From: Pseudomonadota bacterium
Lineage (GTDB): Bacteria > Pseudomonadota > Gammaproteobacteria > Steroidobacterales > Steroidobacteraceae
Reading direction: 5' to 3'
NCBI GenBank assembly: GCA_021792555.1
Contig: JAJYUL010000017.1
Span: forward strand, 1 to 64,000
Length of the DNA stretch: 64,000 nucleotides
Shown: in pieces, positions 40,355-49,747 of the stretch
How positions within the stretch are numbered: position 1 is the stretch's first letter
Layout: every line of letters begins with the position of its first letter
Program-made: the position numbers and the translations under genes
The notes under the pieces: model-generated
Database searches by the model: none
What the model saw: the letters and a program-made list of their open reading frames with translations, nothing else
Told to the model about the DNA's origin: nothing

Positions 40355-42463
40355 CTAGGCCACCGCTGTCTCGCTGGCCGCGGGCAGGGCGATCTTGAAG
40401 CGCGTGAAGCGCCCCGGGTTGGTGCTGACGCCGATCTTGCCGCCCAGGCCGTAGACCGCCTTCGCCACGACGTCCATGCCGGTGCCGCGGCCGGCGTCCA
40501 TCGAGACCTCCGAGCGTGTCGAGAATCCCGGCTTGAAGATCAGCGCGAGCGCCGCGCGGTTGTCGAGCTGGGCGGCCTGCTCGGCGGTGATGATGTTCTT
40601 GCGCACGGCCGCTTCCTTCAGCGTCTCGGGCGAGAGGCCGGCGCCGTCGTCCTCGAAGAGCAGCTCGTAACCGGCGCCGGCGCGGCGGAAATCCACCCGC
40701 ACCTGGCCGCCCGCGGCCTTCGAGCCGGCGCGGCGCACCTCGTTGGTCTCGATGCCGTGCACCGCGGAGTTGCGCAGCATCTGGATGAGACAGTCCTTCA
40801 CGGTGGACAGGTACGAGCGCGGGCAGTCGGCGAGGCCGTTCACGGTCAGGCTGAACTCCTTGCCGTGATCCTGCGCCAGCTTGCGCGCGAGCGAGTGCAG
40901 CGTCGCGGCCAGCTCCTCAGGTCCGCTCGATCCGATGCGCAGAGCCGGGGTGCTCAGGGTCGCCTCGGGAGACGGGGCGTTGTCCCTCAGCGCCGTCAGG
41001 CGCAGCGTCATCTCGCGCACGCCGCGCAGGTGCGCGAGCAGCTCGTCGAGCTTCAGCACCATCGGCAGGAAGTCGTTGCCGGTGAGCTCGCTGCGGCCCT
41101 TGAGCTGCGCGACCATGTCCTCGAGGTGATGGACCCGCTGCGCGATGCTCATCAGGTTCAACGCCGAGGCTTCGCCTTTCATCGCGTGCAGCTCGCGCGC
41201 CAGTCCGGCGAGCTTCTTGCTGAACTCGGCGTGACTGCGCGCCGGCTCCTTCAGGATGGCGTTGATGTGCTTCAGACCCGCCGAGGCGCTGTCGAGGAAC
41301 GTCCCGATCTGCAGCGGATCGGAATGCAGCATGCTCACCATCATGTCGAGCTGCGAATGGGCGTTCTCCTGGGCCTCATGCAGTTCGCGCGAGAGCAGCA
41401 CGCTCGAGGTGATGTCGCCGACGGCGCACAGCACGTGCTTGACGCCCTTCGGGCCCGTCACGCGGTGGAAGTCGAACTGCAGGTAGCGCGTTTCCTTCCC
41501 GCCGCGGCCGTTGTCCATGCTCACCTCGAGCTGGCCCAGCGGGTTGATGCTCTTCATGAGGTTCTCGTGCGCGCGCTCGCCCCAGAGCAGCTTGATGAAC
41601 TTGGTGGCGGTAGCGAGGGTCTCGGGCGGCACCTTGTCGCGCAGCAGTTCCTCGAACGACAGGCCCGCGAAATTCTCGCGGCCGAACATGTGGGTGAGCG
41701 CCTTGGACCACACAGCCCCGATGCGGTAGTCGGCATCGAGCAGGAAGAATCCCTCGCGCACCGTGGCGAGGATGTCGCGGGTCTGCTCCTGCGCCTCGCG
41801 CGCGGCCCGCTCGCCGCGGGCGCGCGCCAGCTGCAGGTAGGCGGCCGCGAGCCCGAGCAGCAGAACGGCGAGCACGCCGCCCGAGAGCAGCCAGCGCAGC
41901 CGCGAAGCCGCTGCGGCGGTGCGGGCCTGCAGGGATGCGCTCACCGCGGCCAGCTGCCGGTGCAGCGCGGCGGCGTTGGCCTGGGCGAACAGCTCCGCCC
42001 GGCGCACGTGGGCATAGAACACCCGGCCGCTGCGCGAGAGCGAGCTGTTGGTGGCGGTGTCGGAGTAGGGCTCGCCGTGGTAGGCGAGGACGGGCGTGAG
42101 CACCGGGGTGTAGCTGTGCCAGAGCGCCGTGGCGGCGTGCATCGCCGCGGGATCGAGATCGTGCTCGCGCTCGAGCGCGGCGAAATCCCGGTCGAAGCCG
42201 CGCACGCTCTCGGCGAGCTCGGCATGCACGTGCCCGGTGTACTCGAGCGTGTCCAACCGCTCGCGCAGCGCGGTGAGCTGCTGCGAGACCACCGAGGGGT
42301 AGGTTTCCAGCTCGCTCGCGCGCTGCAGCGTGCCCACGTTGCCGCGGATCTGCGTGGCGAGTCTGAACCCGATGATCAGCACCAGGCCCATCACCGCGGC
42401 CAGCAGGAAGCCGGCTGCCGCAGTGAGCAGCCGGCGGTTTCGATCGACGCCTGACAATAACAT
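40355..42463 (-). CDS. Membrane-bound PAS-Hpt-ATPase kinase (CheA-like histidine kinase)
   Basis: 702 residues. Membrane helices at about 12-34 and 191-212 flank a periplasmic helical sensor domain. A PAS domain (about 225-355) follows, then an Hpt domain with the phospho-acceptor His426 in LHAMKGEASALN, then a CheA-type ATPase with the N-box LRNSAVHGIE (Asn565), DDGAGLSPE and RGTGMDVV. The CheW-binding and P2 domains of true CheA are missing, so it probably does not join chemoreceptor arrays. It likely phosphorylates the adjacent CheY-like protein. It starts 13 bp after the TonB-like gene. Confidence 0.88.
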   Translation of the reverse strand: MLLSGVDRNRRLLTAAAGFLLAAVMGLVLIIGFRLATQIRGNVGTLQRASELETYPSVVSQQLTALRERLDTLEYTGHVHAELAESVRGFDRDFAALEREHDLDPAAMHAATALWHSYTPVLTPVLAYHGEPYSDTATNSSLSRSGRVFYAHVRRAELFAQANAAALHRQLAAVSASLQARTAAAASRLRWLLSGGVLAVLLLGLAAAYLQLARARGERAAREAQEQTRDILATVREGFFLLDADYRIGAVWSKALTHMFGRENFAGLSFEELLRDKVPPETLATATKFIKLLWGERAHENLMKSINPLGQLEVSMDNGRGGKETRYLQFDFHRVTGPKGVKHVLCAVGDITSSVLLSRELHEAQENAHSQLDMMVSMLHSDPLQIGTFLDSASAGLKHINAILKEPARSHAEFSKKLAGLARELHAMKGEASALNLMSIAQRVHHLEDMVAQLKGRSELTGNDFLPMVLKLDELLAHLRGVREMTLRLTALRDNAPSPEATLSTPALRIGSSGPEELAATLHSLARKLAQDHGKEFSLTVNGLADCPRSYLSTVKDCLIQMLRNSAVHGIETNEVRRAGSKAAGGQVRVDFRRAGAGYELLFEDDGAGLSPETLKEAAVRKNIITAEQAAQLDNRAALALIFKPGFSTRSEVSMDAGRGTGMDVVAKAVYGLGGKIGVSTNPGRFTRFKIALPAASETAVA

Positions 42464-42476
42464 GCGACGTACCTGG

Positions 42477-44576
42477 TTAGTTCGGCAGCACGAAGCGGAT
42501 CATGGTGCGCACCGGCACTTCGACCGGCTCGCCGTGGAATTTCGGCGGCGCGTAGCGCCAGTGACGGATCGCATCGAGCGCGGCGCGGTTGAACACTCCC
42601 GCCGGCGTGGCCGCAATCACCCGCAGGTGCGCGGTGCGGCCGGCCTTGTCGACCACGTACTGCACCGTCACCTGACCGGAGATGCGCCGCGACAGCGCGC
42701 GCTGCGGATAGGAGGGCGCGACGTAATGGGTGCGGCGCAGCTGCTGTGCCACCTCGGCGAGCTGCGCGGGGGTGGGCGGCGGCGGCGCGGCGAGCATGGC
42801 CTGCGCTTCGTGCAGTGCCGCGGCGCTTGCGCCCCAGCGGCGTGCCGCGGCGAGATCCGCCGCAGCGGCAGCGTGCTGTCTGGCGCGTGCGGCGGTTTCG
42901 GCGCGCTGCACGAGCGCGTGCGCGAGCGCCGCACGCAGCTGATTGGCCGCGGCCGCCTCGCTCGGGTCCGGATGATCGGCGGCAAGCGCGCTCAGGTAAT
43001 ACGCAGCGCTGTCGTTGACCGGCTGCAGCAGCGCCCCGGCGGAGAGACGCTCGCGGGCCCTCGCCAGCAGGTCATCGAGTCTGCCGTGCGCGGCGGAGGC
43101 GCGTGCGACGTCGATCTGCTGGCGCACGGCGGCGATTGCCTGCGCCGTCGCGCCGACCTGGCGTGCCACGGCGAGCCACTGGTTCTCGGCCTCGCCGTGG
43201 CCGGCGAGTCCCGCCTGGCGCCCCTGGCGCAGCAGCGCATCGATCAGCGCCTGCGTGGCGTTGTGGGTCGCCGCAGCGCTCGGCGCGAGGGTGCGCAGCC
43301 GCGCGAGCGCGGTTTGCGCGCTCGCGGCGCCCGTCAAGCGGTTGGCCTCGATGCGCCGGGTGATCTGCTCGGCGATCTTCTGGATCTGGTGCTTGTTCTG
43401 CAGGCTCGTCAGCTGGCTCTGCCAAGCCGCGATCTGCGCGGCGGGCACGCCGCGGCGCGCCGCCTGGGCGATGAGCGCCGGCGCCGTGCTCAGCTGCTTG
43501 CTCGAGAGCGCCTGGTTCACGACGGCGCTCGAGAGCTCGATCCCGAACGGGCGGATGTGCGGGTCCTTCGGCTCGGCCAGCTGCAGTGTGGCGAGCGCGA
43601 GCGCCGCACCGTTGTAGCGCCCCTGGGTGATGTCGTCCTGGAACTGCGAGATCAGCACGTGGCCCACGCGCCGCAGGCCGTCGAGCGCCTCGCCGTTGGT
43701 CGGATCGACCGCCAGGACCGAACGGAAATAGACGAGCGCGTTCTCGCCCTTCGGGGTGGTGAAGTGCCGCTCGAACATCGCACGGCTCGCCTTCACGAGC
43801 AGGTCCTCGACCCGGCCGCGCACGATGGAGGTATCGACCGCCGGGCGGGGCAGGGCCGCAAACCGATGCTGCGGCGCAGCCGGCGCTGGCGCACCGGGGC
43901 GGTGCGCCGCGGCAGGGGCCGGCGCGGCGCCCCGCTTCGGCATCAGGAACAGGCCCGCGCCGGCGGCCAGGACGGCGCCGGCGCCGATGGCGAGCCACAG
44001 GCGGGTGCGCCGGCCGTCGGAAGGGGGCTCGGCGGCGGCCGTCTCGGCTGCCGCCGCGGCTGGATTGCGCAGCGTCGGGGCGGCCTGGCGGACCGGGCGG
44101 CTGTGTGCGGCCTGCGGGGGGGCGTTCTGCCCGAGCGCATCGGCGATCGCGGCATCGAGCACGGCGGAGGTCTTGTCGGGCTCCATCGGCAGCGTGAGCA
44201 CCGCGAAGACCTTGGTGCCTTTGACGGCGGCCGCGGCGGCCATTTCCGCGCCGTCCTCGGTGAATACCAGAATGACGGCATGAGGGAAGCGCTCGCTGGC
44301 GCGCTCGACGTCGGCGCGCACCTCGCTGCTCTGGCGGCCATCGATGGCCAGAACCTGTCCGCCCCGGCCGGCTTCGAGGCGATCGAGCGCCGCGTCGATT
44401 GATTCGGCCGGGTGCACACTGGCCCGGCCACCGAGCAGCTCGCCGAGCTCGAGCAGGAAATCATCGTGGCGGGTGAGTGCAGTCAGCTCGACCGCGGTCC
44501 GCGCGGTACTCGGCGCGGCGGCGCCGGCAAGGTCACTGGCGGAATCACGAGACTCACTCGGAGCTGGATGGGCCAC
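42477..44576 (-). CDS. Pseudo-receiver / TonB C-terminal domain fusion protein
   Basis: 699 residues starting at GTG 44574-44576, with GGGAG 7 bases upstream. Residues about 27-148 look like a response-regulator receiver: Asp79 in QVLAIDG is at the phospho-acceptor position, AVILVFTED follows, but the conserved lysine is replaced (VLTLPMEP). An Ala/Pro linker, a membrane helix (about 193-212), a long alpha-helical repeat region (about 240-600), and a TonB C-terminal domain (YPQRALSRRISGQVTVQYVV, AIRHWRYAPPKF) complete it. The TonB domain would lie in the periplasm. It leads the kinase-CheY-CheX operon. Confidence 0.82.
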   Translation of the reverse strand: MAHPAPSESRDSASDLAGAAAPSTARTAVELTALTRHDDFLLELGELLGGRASVHPAESIDAALDRLEAGRGGQVLAIDGRQSSEVRADVERASERFPHAVILVFTEDGAEMAAAAAVKGTKVFAVLTLPMEPDKTSAVLDAAIADALGQNAPPQAAHSRPVRQAAPTLRNPAAAAAETAAAEPPSDGRRTRLWLAIGAGAVLAAGAGLFLMPKRGAAPAPAAAHRPGAPAPAAPQHRFAALPRPAVDTSIVRGRVEDLLVKASRAMFERHFTTPKGENALVYFRSVLAVDPTNGEALDGLRRVGHVLISQFQDDITQGRYNGAALALATLQLAEPKDPHIRPFGIELSSAVVNQALSSKQLSTAPALIAQAARRGVPAAQIAAWQSQLTSLQNKHQIQKIAEQITRRIEANRLTGAASAQTALARLRTLAPSAAATHNATQALIDALLRQGRQAGLAGHGEAENQWLAVARQVGATAQAIAAVRQQIDVARASAAHGRLDDLLARARERLSAGALLQPVNDSAAYYLSALAADHPDPSEAAAANQLRAALAHALVQRAETAARARQHAAAAADLAAARRWGASAAALHEAQAMLAAPPPPTPAQLAEVAQQLRRTHYVAPSYPQRALSRRISGQVTVQYVVDKAGRTAHLRVIAATPAGVFNRAALDAIRHWRYAPPKFHGEPVEVPVRTMIRFVLPN

Positions 44577-45094
44577 AACCGGTCTCCCTCATTATTATGG
44601 CGCTAGCAGCGGCATGGAGCCGTCCCCCGCCGCACCCCCGGACCCGGCGCCGAAGGGTAGGGAGGCGCCACGGTCGCGGATGCGCGACGTGCGTTGAGCA
44701 TGAAACCCGCAGCGGCGCGCGGGTGCAGTGTCGCCGTTCACACTATTCGAGCGATGGGCGGACTTCGGCGCCGATCGGCACCGGAAGCGGATCGGAAGCG
44801 CGCTGCGAACCGGTGCAAGAGGCCCCCAGGGCGGCTCGCTGCGGTGCGTGGGAACGGCGCAGTGCGTCTCGACACCGGGGCGCAAGGGGCGCGATGATGG
44901 ACGCGCAGGGAAGCGAGCGCGCGGCGCGGCGCTGGAACAAATCACCACCGGGGCCGTCATACAGGTATAGGGCAGCGGGATCGCGAGTTGGGCAGCTATC
45001 GCACAGGGCGAGGCGCGTCATCGGATCTGCGCAGCGGGCGCCTCAGCAGCCTCTCACGTCCGCCACTGCCGTTGTGAAACGGGAGGTTATGGCG
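44577..45094. other. 518-bp divergent intergenic region between the signalling operon and prkA
   Basis: It holds the GTG-proximal ribosome site of the minus-strand operon and, at 45081-45086, the GGGAGG site of prkA. A CATAAT element lies on the minus strand at 44599-44594, without a good -35. Short frames here are Arg-rich and have no ribosome sites. I could not identify an RNA gene, although the length would allow one. Confidence 0.4.
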
Positions 45095-47137
45095 ATGCGA
45101 TCACGTGCCAACCATCCGGGTGAGGCCCCACGCGGCGCCTGCATCGATCACACTGCATTCATCGAATCCCTCAGTTCCTTCAGCCGTGCGCACCGAGCGC
45201 AGCGCTGGGAGGGCACCTTCGGGCAATTTCTGGCGGACATCCTGCCGGCGAATCCCGCCGCCATGGTCCGCACGAGCCACGAGTACGTCTGGGACATGCT
45301 CTGCTGGCACGGGCGCACGGCGCGGCGGCATGCGCCGGCCGAGGCAGCGCCGCGAAGCGGCGAGCCGCCGGGCGAGGAAGGCCGCAGGGAGCCCGACGGC
45401 GCGCCCGACGAGCAGGCCGGCGAGCTCTTCCGCCGCGAGTTGTTCGGTATCGACGGACCGCTCGCGCGCGTGGCCGAGTACTTCAAGGCCGCGGCCGGCG
45501 GATCGGACGTCGGGCGGCGGCTGCTGCTGCTGCTCGGACCACCCTCGGGCGGCAAGTCGACGCTCGCCATTTTGCTCAAGCGCGGCCTCGAGGAGTACAG
45601 CCGGACCGAGGAGGGCGCGCTCTATGCGATCAAGGACTCGCCGCTGCACGAGAACCCGCTGAACCTCATTCCCGCGAGCCTGCGCGCGGAGTTCCGCGAG
45701 CGCTACGGGGTGAGCGTCCCCGGGGAACTCTCGCCCTGGGCGCGCGAGTACCTCGAGCGCGAATTCGACGGGGACTTTCTCACCGTGCCGGTCGAGCGCA
45801 TCTTTCTCTCGGAGGCCGCGCGCCTCGGCATCGGCACCTACGCGCCGCACGATCCGACCACCGCGGACATCGCCGACCTCGTCGGCTCGGTCGATCTGGC
45901 CAAGGTCGCGCAGATCGGGGATGAGGGCGACCCGCGCGCCTGGTCGTGGTCCGGCGCGGTCTACTCCGCGAGCCGCGGTCTGCTTGAGATGATCGAGATC
46001 CTCAAGGTCAAGCGCGAGTTTCTCTACCTGCTGCTCACGCTCACCCAGGAGAAGAACGTCAAGGTCTCGCGCTTCCCGCTCATTCATCTCGACGAGACGG
46101 TGCTCGCGCACACCAACCTCGCCGAGTTCCAGCGATTCCTGCAGGAAAAGGAGAACGAGGCGCTGCTCGATCGCATGGTGATCATCAAGGTGCCGTACGC
46201 CCTGTCCTACAAGGACGAGGCGCGCATCTACCACAAGCTGGTGTGCGCCGCCGCGGCGTTCCGCAACGTGCACCTCGATCCGCACGTGCTCAACCTGGCG
46301 GCGGTGTTTTCCATCCTGACACGCCTCGCGCGCCCCGAGCGCGAGGGCCTGGATCTGCCGAAGAAGCTGCGCCTGTACGCCGGGGAGGCGATCGAGGGGG
46401 TGCCGGAGAGCGAGGCGGCGCGGCTGCGCGCCGAGGCGCCCGAGGAGGGCCTCACGGGCGTGAGCCCCCGCTTCGTCATCAACGCGATCTCCACGGCCAT
46501 CACCCGCGGCACCACCCGCAGCCTGACCAGCATGGATCTGCTGCTCGCGCTGAAGGATGCGATCGAGAGCGATGCGCGCATGGAGGCGAAGCAGAAGAAG
46601 GCCTGGATCGATCACCTGGTCACGGCCCGCAAGGAGTTCTACAACCGCTGGGTCAAGGAGGACGTGCATCGCGCCATGTTCGCCTCGTTCGAGCAGGAGG
46701 CGCAGCAGCTGCTCGAGAAATACCTCGATGAGGTGGAAGCCTCGCTCGATCACCGCCAGGTCACCGATCCGATCACCGGGGAGAGCCGGCCGGCGGATGA
46801 GCGTTTCCTGCGCTCGGTCGAGGAGAAGATCAAAGTGTCCGACTCGGGCAAGCTGTCGTTCCGTCAGGAAGTGGTCCGCAAGGCGATGGTCGCGTTCAAG
46901 ACCGGCGAGAAGTTCAAGCTCGCGAGCCATGCGCGCATGCGCGAGGCGATCGAGCAGTACCTGTTCGAGGAGCGGCGCGACGTGCTGCGGCTCGTGACCT
47001 CCGCGGCGCGGCCCGACGAGGAGGCGCGGCAGAAGATCTCCGTCGTGCAGCAGCGCCTCATCAGCGAGTACGGTTACGACGAGCACAGCGCCAAGGAGGC
47101 GCTGAGCTATGTCACGACGCTGCTGGCGCAGGAGTAG
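45095..47137 (+). CDS. prkA: PrkA family serine protein kinase
   Basis: About 680 residues. The ATG at 45095 has GGGAGG 8 bases upstream; a second ATG at 45089 is too near that site. The AAA+ part has Walker A GPPSGGKSTLAILLKRG. The PrkA-specific blocks include SPLHENPLNLIP, YPLIHLDET-like FPLIHLDETVLAHTNLAE, and GVSPRFVINAISTAI in the C-terminal third. The E. coli homologue YeaG is a stress-induced protein kinase. Gene order prkA, DUF444, spoVR matches yeaG-yeaH with ycgB and many other proteobacteria. The N-terminal acidic insert near residues 70-110 is variable. Confidence 0.94.
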   Translation: MRSRANHPGEAPRGACIDHTAFIESLSSFSRAHRAQRWEGTFGQFLADILPANPAAMVRTSHEYVWDMLCWHGRTARRHAPAEAAPRSGEPPGEEGRREPDGAPDEQAGELFRRELFGIDGPLARVAEYFKAAAGGSDVGRRLLLLLGPPSGGKSTLAILLKRGLEEYSRTEEGALYAIKDSPLHENPLNLIPASLRAEFRERYGVSVPGELSPWAREYLEREFDGDFLTVPVERIFLSEAARLGIGTYAPHDPTTADIADLVGSVDLAKVAQIGDEGDPRAWSWSGAVYSASRGLLEMIEILKVKREFLYLLLTLTQEKNVKVSRFPLIHLDETVLAHTNLAEFQRFLQEKENEALLDRMVIIKVPYALSYKDEARIYHKLVCAAAAFRNVHLDPHVLNLAAVFSILTRLARPEREGLDLPKKLRLYAGEAIEGVPESEAARLRAEAPEEGLTGVSPRFVINAISTAITRGTTRSLTSMDLLLALKDAIESDARMEAKQKKAWIDHLVTARKEFYNRWVKEDVHRAMFASFEQEAQQLLEKYLDEVEASLDHRQVTDPITGESRPADERFLRSVEEKIKVSDSGKLSFRQEVVRKAMVAFKTGEKFKLASHARMREAIEQYLFEERRDVLRLVTSAARPDEEARQKISVVQQRLISEYGYDEHSAKEALSYVTTLLAQE

Positions 47138-47139
47138 CC

Positions 47140-48315
47140 GTGGGCCCGAGCGAGGAGACGCCCCGCGAGCCGCCCTTCAGCGCGGCCAAGTGGTACGAGC
47201 TGTTCTCCCGCGGCGCGCGCGACTGGCTGCGCCACGACGAGAAGGTGCGCGAGGCGGTGCGGCGGCATCTGCCGGAGCTGATCTCGGGAGGGGAGATCAT
47301 CGGCGGCGGCGCGCGCACGGTGCGCGTGCCGGTGAAGCTGCTCGAGCATTATCACTTCCGTCTGCGCCGCGCCGCGGAGCATCAGGGAGTGGGGCAGGGG
47401 CCGGCCAAGCCCGGCGACGTATTCCTCGATCCGGCCGAGGAGCGCGCCGCAGGCAGCAAGGGCGCCGGCGGTGAGGAGGAAGGCCAGGTGCAGCTGCTCC
47501 TCGAGCTGAAGATCGACGACATCGTCGAGTGGCTGTGGGAGCAGATGCAGCTGCCGAACCTCCTCCCGCGCACCGGACCGTCCGAGGAGGCCGAGTGGGT
47601 GCGCGAGGGCTGGGACCGCCGCGGAGCACGCTCGCGGCTCGACCGGCGCCGCTCCTTCAAGGAGCTGGTGAAGCGGCGCGGCGCGCCCGGGGCGGTTCCG
47701 ACGTTCACCGACGAGGATCTGCGCTTCCGCCAGCTCGCGCGCCGGCGCCGCCCGGCGCTGCGTGCGGTCGTGTTCTTACTGCTCGATGTGTCCGGGAGCA
47801 TGTCGGAGCGCGACCGGCAGCTCGCCAAGACGTTCTTCTTCTGGACGGTGCAGGGCCTGCGCCGTCAGTACCGCTCGCTCGAGACGGTGTTCGTGGCCCA
47901 CACGACCGATGCCTGGGAGTTCACCGAGCCGGAGTTCTTCCAGGTGAGCGGCTCGGGGGGCACGGTGGCCTCGAGCGGGCTCGCCAAGGTGAGCGAGATC
48001 ATCCGGGAGCGATTCGACGCCGGGCAGTACAACATCTATCTCTTCTACGCCTCCGACGGCGACAACGCGGCGAGCGACGCCGCAGCGGCGCGCGAAGCGC
48101 TCACGGCGCTCGCCGCCGAGGCGAGCTTCTGCGGCTATCTGGAGGTGGCGGCGGGCGTCTCGCGGCACCTGCAGACCGAGACCGGGCGGCTGTTCGCGGA
48201 GCTCGCCGCCGCGGGGGGCGCCGCCGACAGCTGCGTGCTCGCGCAGTTCGACGACGTGTGGGGCGCGCTCCGGCGCTTCTTCGCCGCGCAGCAGCGCGCC
48301 GCGGAGGACACGTGA
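47140..48315 (+). CDS. YeaH/YhbH family protein (DUF444)
   Basis: 391 residues starting at GTG 47140, 2 bp after prkA, with AGGAG upstream. The N-terminal region has HLPELISGGEII and RVPVKLLEHYHFR. The C-terminal half is a von Willebrand A-like domain with the metal site LLDVSGSMSERDR, then AHTTDAWEFTEPEFF. The function is unknown; it accompanies PrkA and SpoVR in stationary-phase or stress operons. The stop overlaps the spoVR start by 4 bp (GTGA). Confidence 0.92.
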   Translation: MGPSEETPREPPFSAAKWYELFSRGARDWLRHDEKVREAVRRHLPELISGGEIIGGGARTVRVPVKLLEHYHFRLRRAAEHQGVGQGPAKPGDVFLDPAEERAAGSKGAGGEEEGQVQLLLELKIDDIVEWLWEQMQLPNLLPRTGPSEEAEWVREGWDRRGARSRLDRRRSFKELVKRRGAPGAVPTFTDEDLRFRQLARRRRPALRAVVFLLLDVSGSMSERDRQLAKTFFFWTVQGLRRQYRSLETVFVAHTTDAWEFTEPEFFQVSGSGGTVASSGLAKVSEIIRERFDAGQYNIYLFYASDGDNAASDAAAAREALTALAAEASFCGYLEVAAGVSRHLQTETGRLFAELAAAGGAADSCVLAQFDDVWGALRRFFAAQQRAAEDT

Positions 48316-49673
48316 GCCGGGAGGACTGGCAGAGCTACCTGCCGCGCATCGAGCAGCTCGCCCGCGGCTTGGGGCTGCGGTTTCACCCGGTGGAGTTCGA
48401 GGCGGTGCCGGACTCGCTCATGATGGAGATCGCCGTGTACGGCCTGCCCGTGCGCATGCCGCACTGGTCCTTCGGCGTGCGCTACATCTATCAGCTGATC
48501 CAGCGGCATATGGGCCATTCGCGCCTGTTCGAGGTGGTCTTTCCGGGCAACCCCGGCCATGCCTACCTCTCGGCGGGCAACGGACTGGCCGAGAACGTGC
48601 TCGTGACCGCACACGTGCTCGGGCACGCGGACTTCTCCCGCAACAATCTGCTGTTTCAGCGCTGCCAGACCCAGGTGAGCGAGCGCATCGTCGAGCACGC
48701 CGCGCAGCATGCGCGCCAGATCCAGCAGGCCATCGAGACGCACGGCATCGAGCGCGTGGAGGCGGTGCTCGATGCGGCCCTTGCGCTCGAGCAGCACATC
48801 GATGTCGATCAGCCGCTGCGCCGCGCGCGCTATCCGGAGTACGCCGAGCCGCCGAAGGCGCTCCCCGACGATGCATTCCGCCGCCGTTTTGCGGCACTCG
48901 AGCCCAGTGCGGCCGGCGCGGGCGCTGCGCCCCGGGCGCGCGCGCCGGTGCCGCCGCATCCGGAGCGCGACCTGCTGTGGTTCGTGGCGCAGTACGCGCC
49001 GGAGATGGACAGCTGGGAGCGGGACATCTTCCTCGCGGTCCGCGAGGAGTCGTTCTACTTCTATCCGGTGTTCGTCACGCAGATCATGAACGAGGGGTGG
49101 GCATCGTACTGGCATGCCCGGCTGCTACGCGAGGCGGACTTCATCGGGCAGCAGGCGTATGTCGATGCGATCAAGTGCCACTCGGACGTGGTGCGGCCGG
49201 TGGCGGCCGACGAGCAGGTCGCGCTCAGCATCAACCCGTACCACCTCGGCTTCGCGCTGTGGGAGCACATCATCGCCGAGCAGGGCCTCGAGGCGGCCTT
49301 CGCCATCCGCGCCGAGGACGACGATTTTGCCTTCGTCCGCAACCATCTGACGCGCGAGCTCGCCGGCGAGCTCGGCCTGTTCCGCTATCGGGCCCGCGAC
49401 GGCAAGATCCGGGTGCTCGAGCAGGACATCGATGCGCTGCGCGAGGCGATTCTCGCGCCGAAGTACAACTTCGGCGCGCCGACGGTGTTGGTGCAGCACC
49501 TGCACGCCGACGGAACCCTCGAGCTCGCGCACGATCACGTGCTCGACTGCCGCGGCCTCGACCTGGAACGCAGCCGTAAAGTCCTCGGGTATCTGCAGCG
49601 CGTGTGGCGGCGAGGTGTGCGCCTCGCCACCGTCGGTGAGGACGGTATGGAGCTCGAGCTCTCCGCGCCCTGA
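48312..49673 (+). CDS. SpoVR family protein
   Basis: 453 residues from GTG 48312. Family hallmarks are PVRMPHWSFGVRY, GNPGHAYLSAGNGLAENVLV, VTAHVLGHADFSRNN, ERDLLWFVAQYAPEMD and the histidine-rich NEGWASYWHARLL. SpoVR is needed for spore cortex formation in Bacillus, but most homologues (YcgB) are in bacteria without spores. It is the third gene of the prkA operon and is translationally coupled to DUF444. The role is unknown beyond stress association. Confidence 0.93.
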   Translation: MSREDWQSYLPRIEQLARGLGLRFHPVEFEAVPDSLMMEIAVYGLPVRMPHWSFGVRYIYQLIQRHMGHSRLFEVVFPGNPGHAYLSAGNGLAENVLVTAHVLGHADFSRNNLLFQRCQTQVSERIVEHAAQHARQIQQAIETHGIERVEAVLDAALALEQHIDVDQPLRRARYPEYAEPPKALPDDAFRRRFAALEPSAAGAGAAPRARAPVPPHPERDLLWFVAQYAPEMDSWERDIFLAVREESFYFYPVFVTQIMNEGWASYWHARLLREADFIGQQAYVDAIKCHSDVVRPVAADEQVALSINPYHLGFALWEHIIAEQGLEAAFAIRAEDDDFAFVRNHLTRELAGELGLFRYRARDGKIRVLEQDIDALREAILAPKYNFGAPTVLVQHLHADGTLELAHDHVLDCRGLDLERSRKVLGYLQRVWRRGVRLATVGEDGMELELSAP

Positions 49674-49747
49674 GCGGATGGATTTTGCGCCGCGCCAGGC
49701 GCGGGAGTACCCTGCCAATTCCTCGGTGCTGCGGTGGGGCATACGGC

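Noticed and set aside
44728-44970. Short frames in the divergent region before prkA
   Set aside because: Arg-rich, no start signals, overlapping frames on both strands; typical GC noise.
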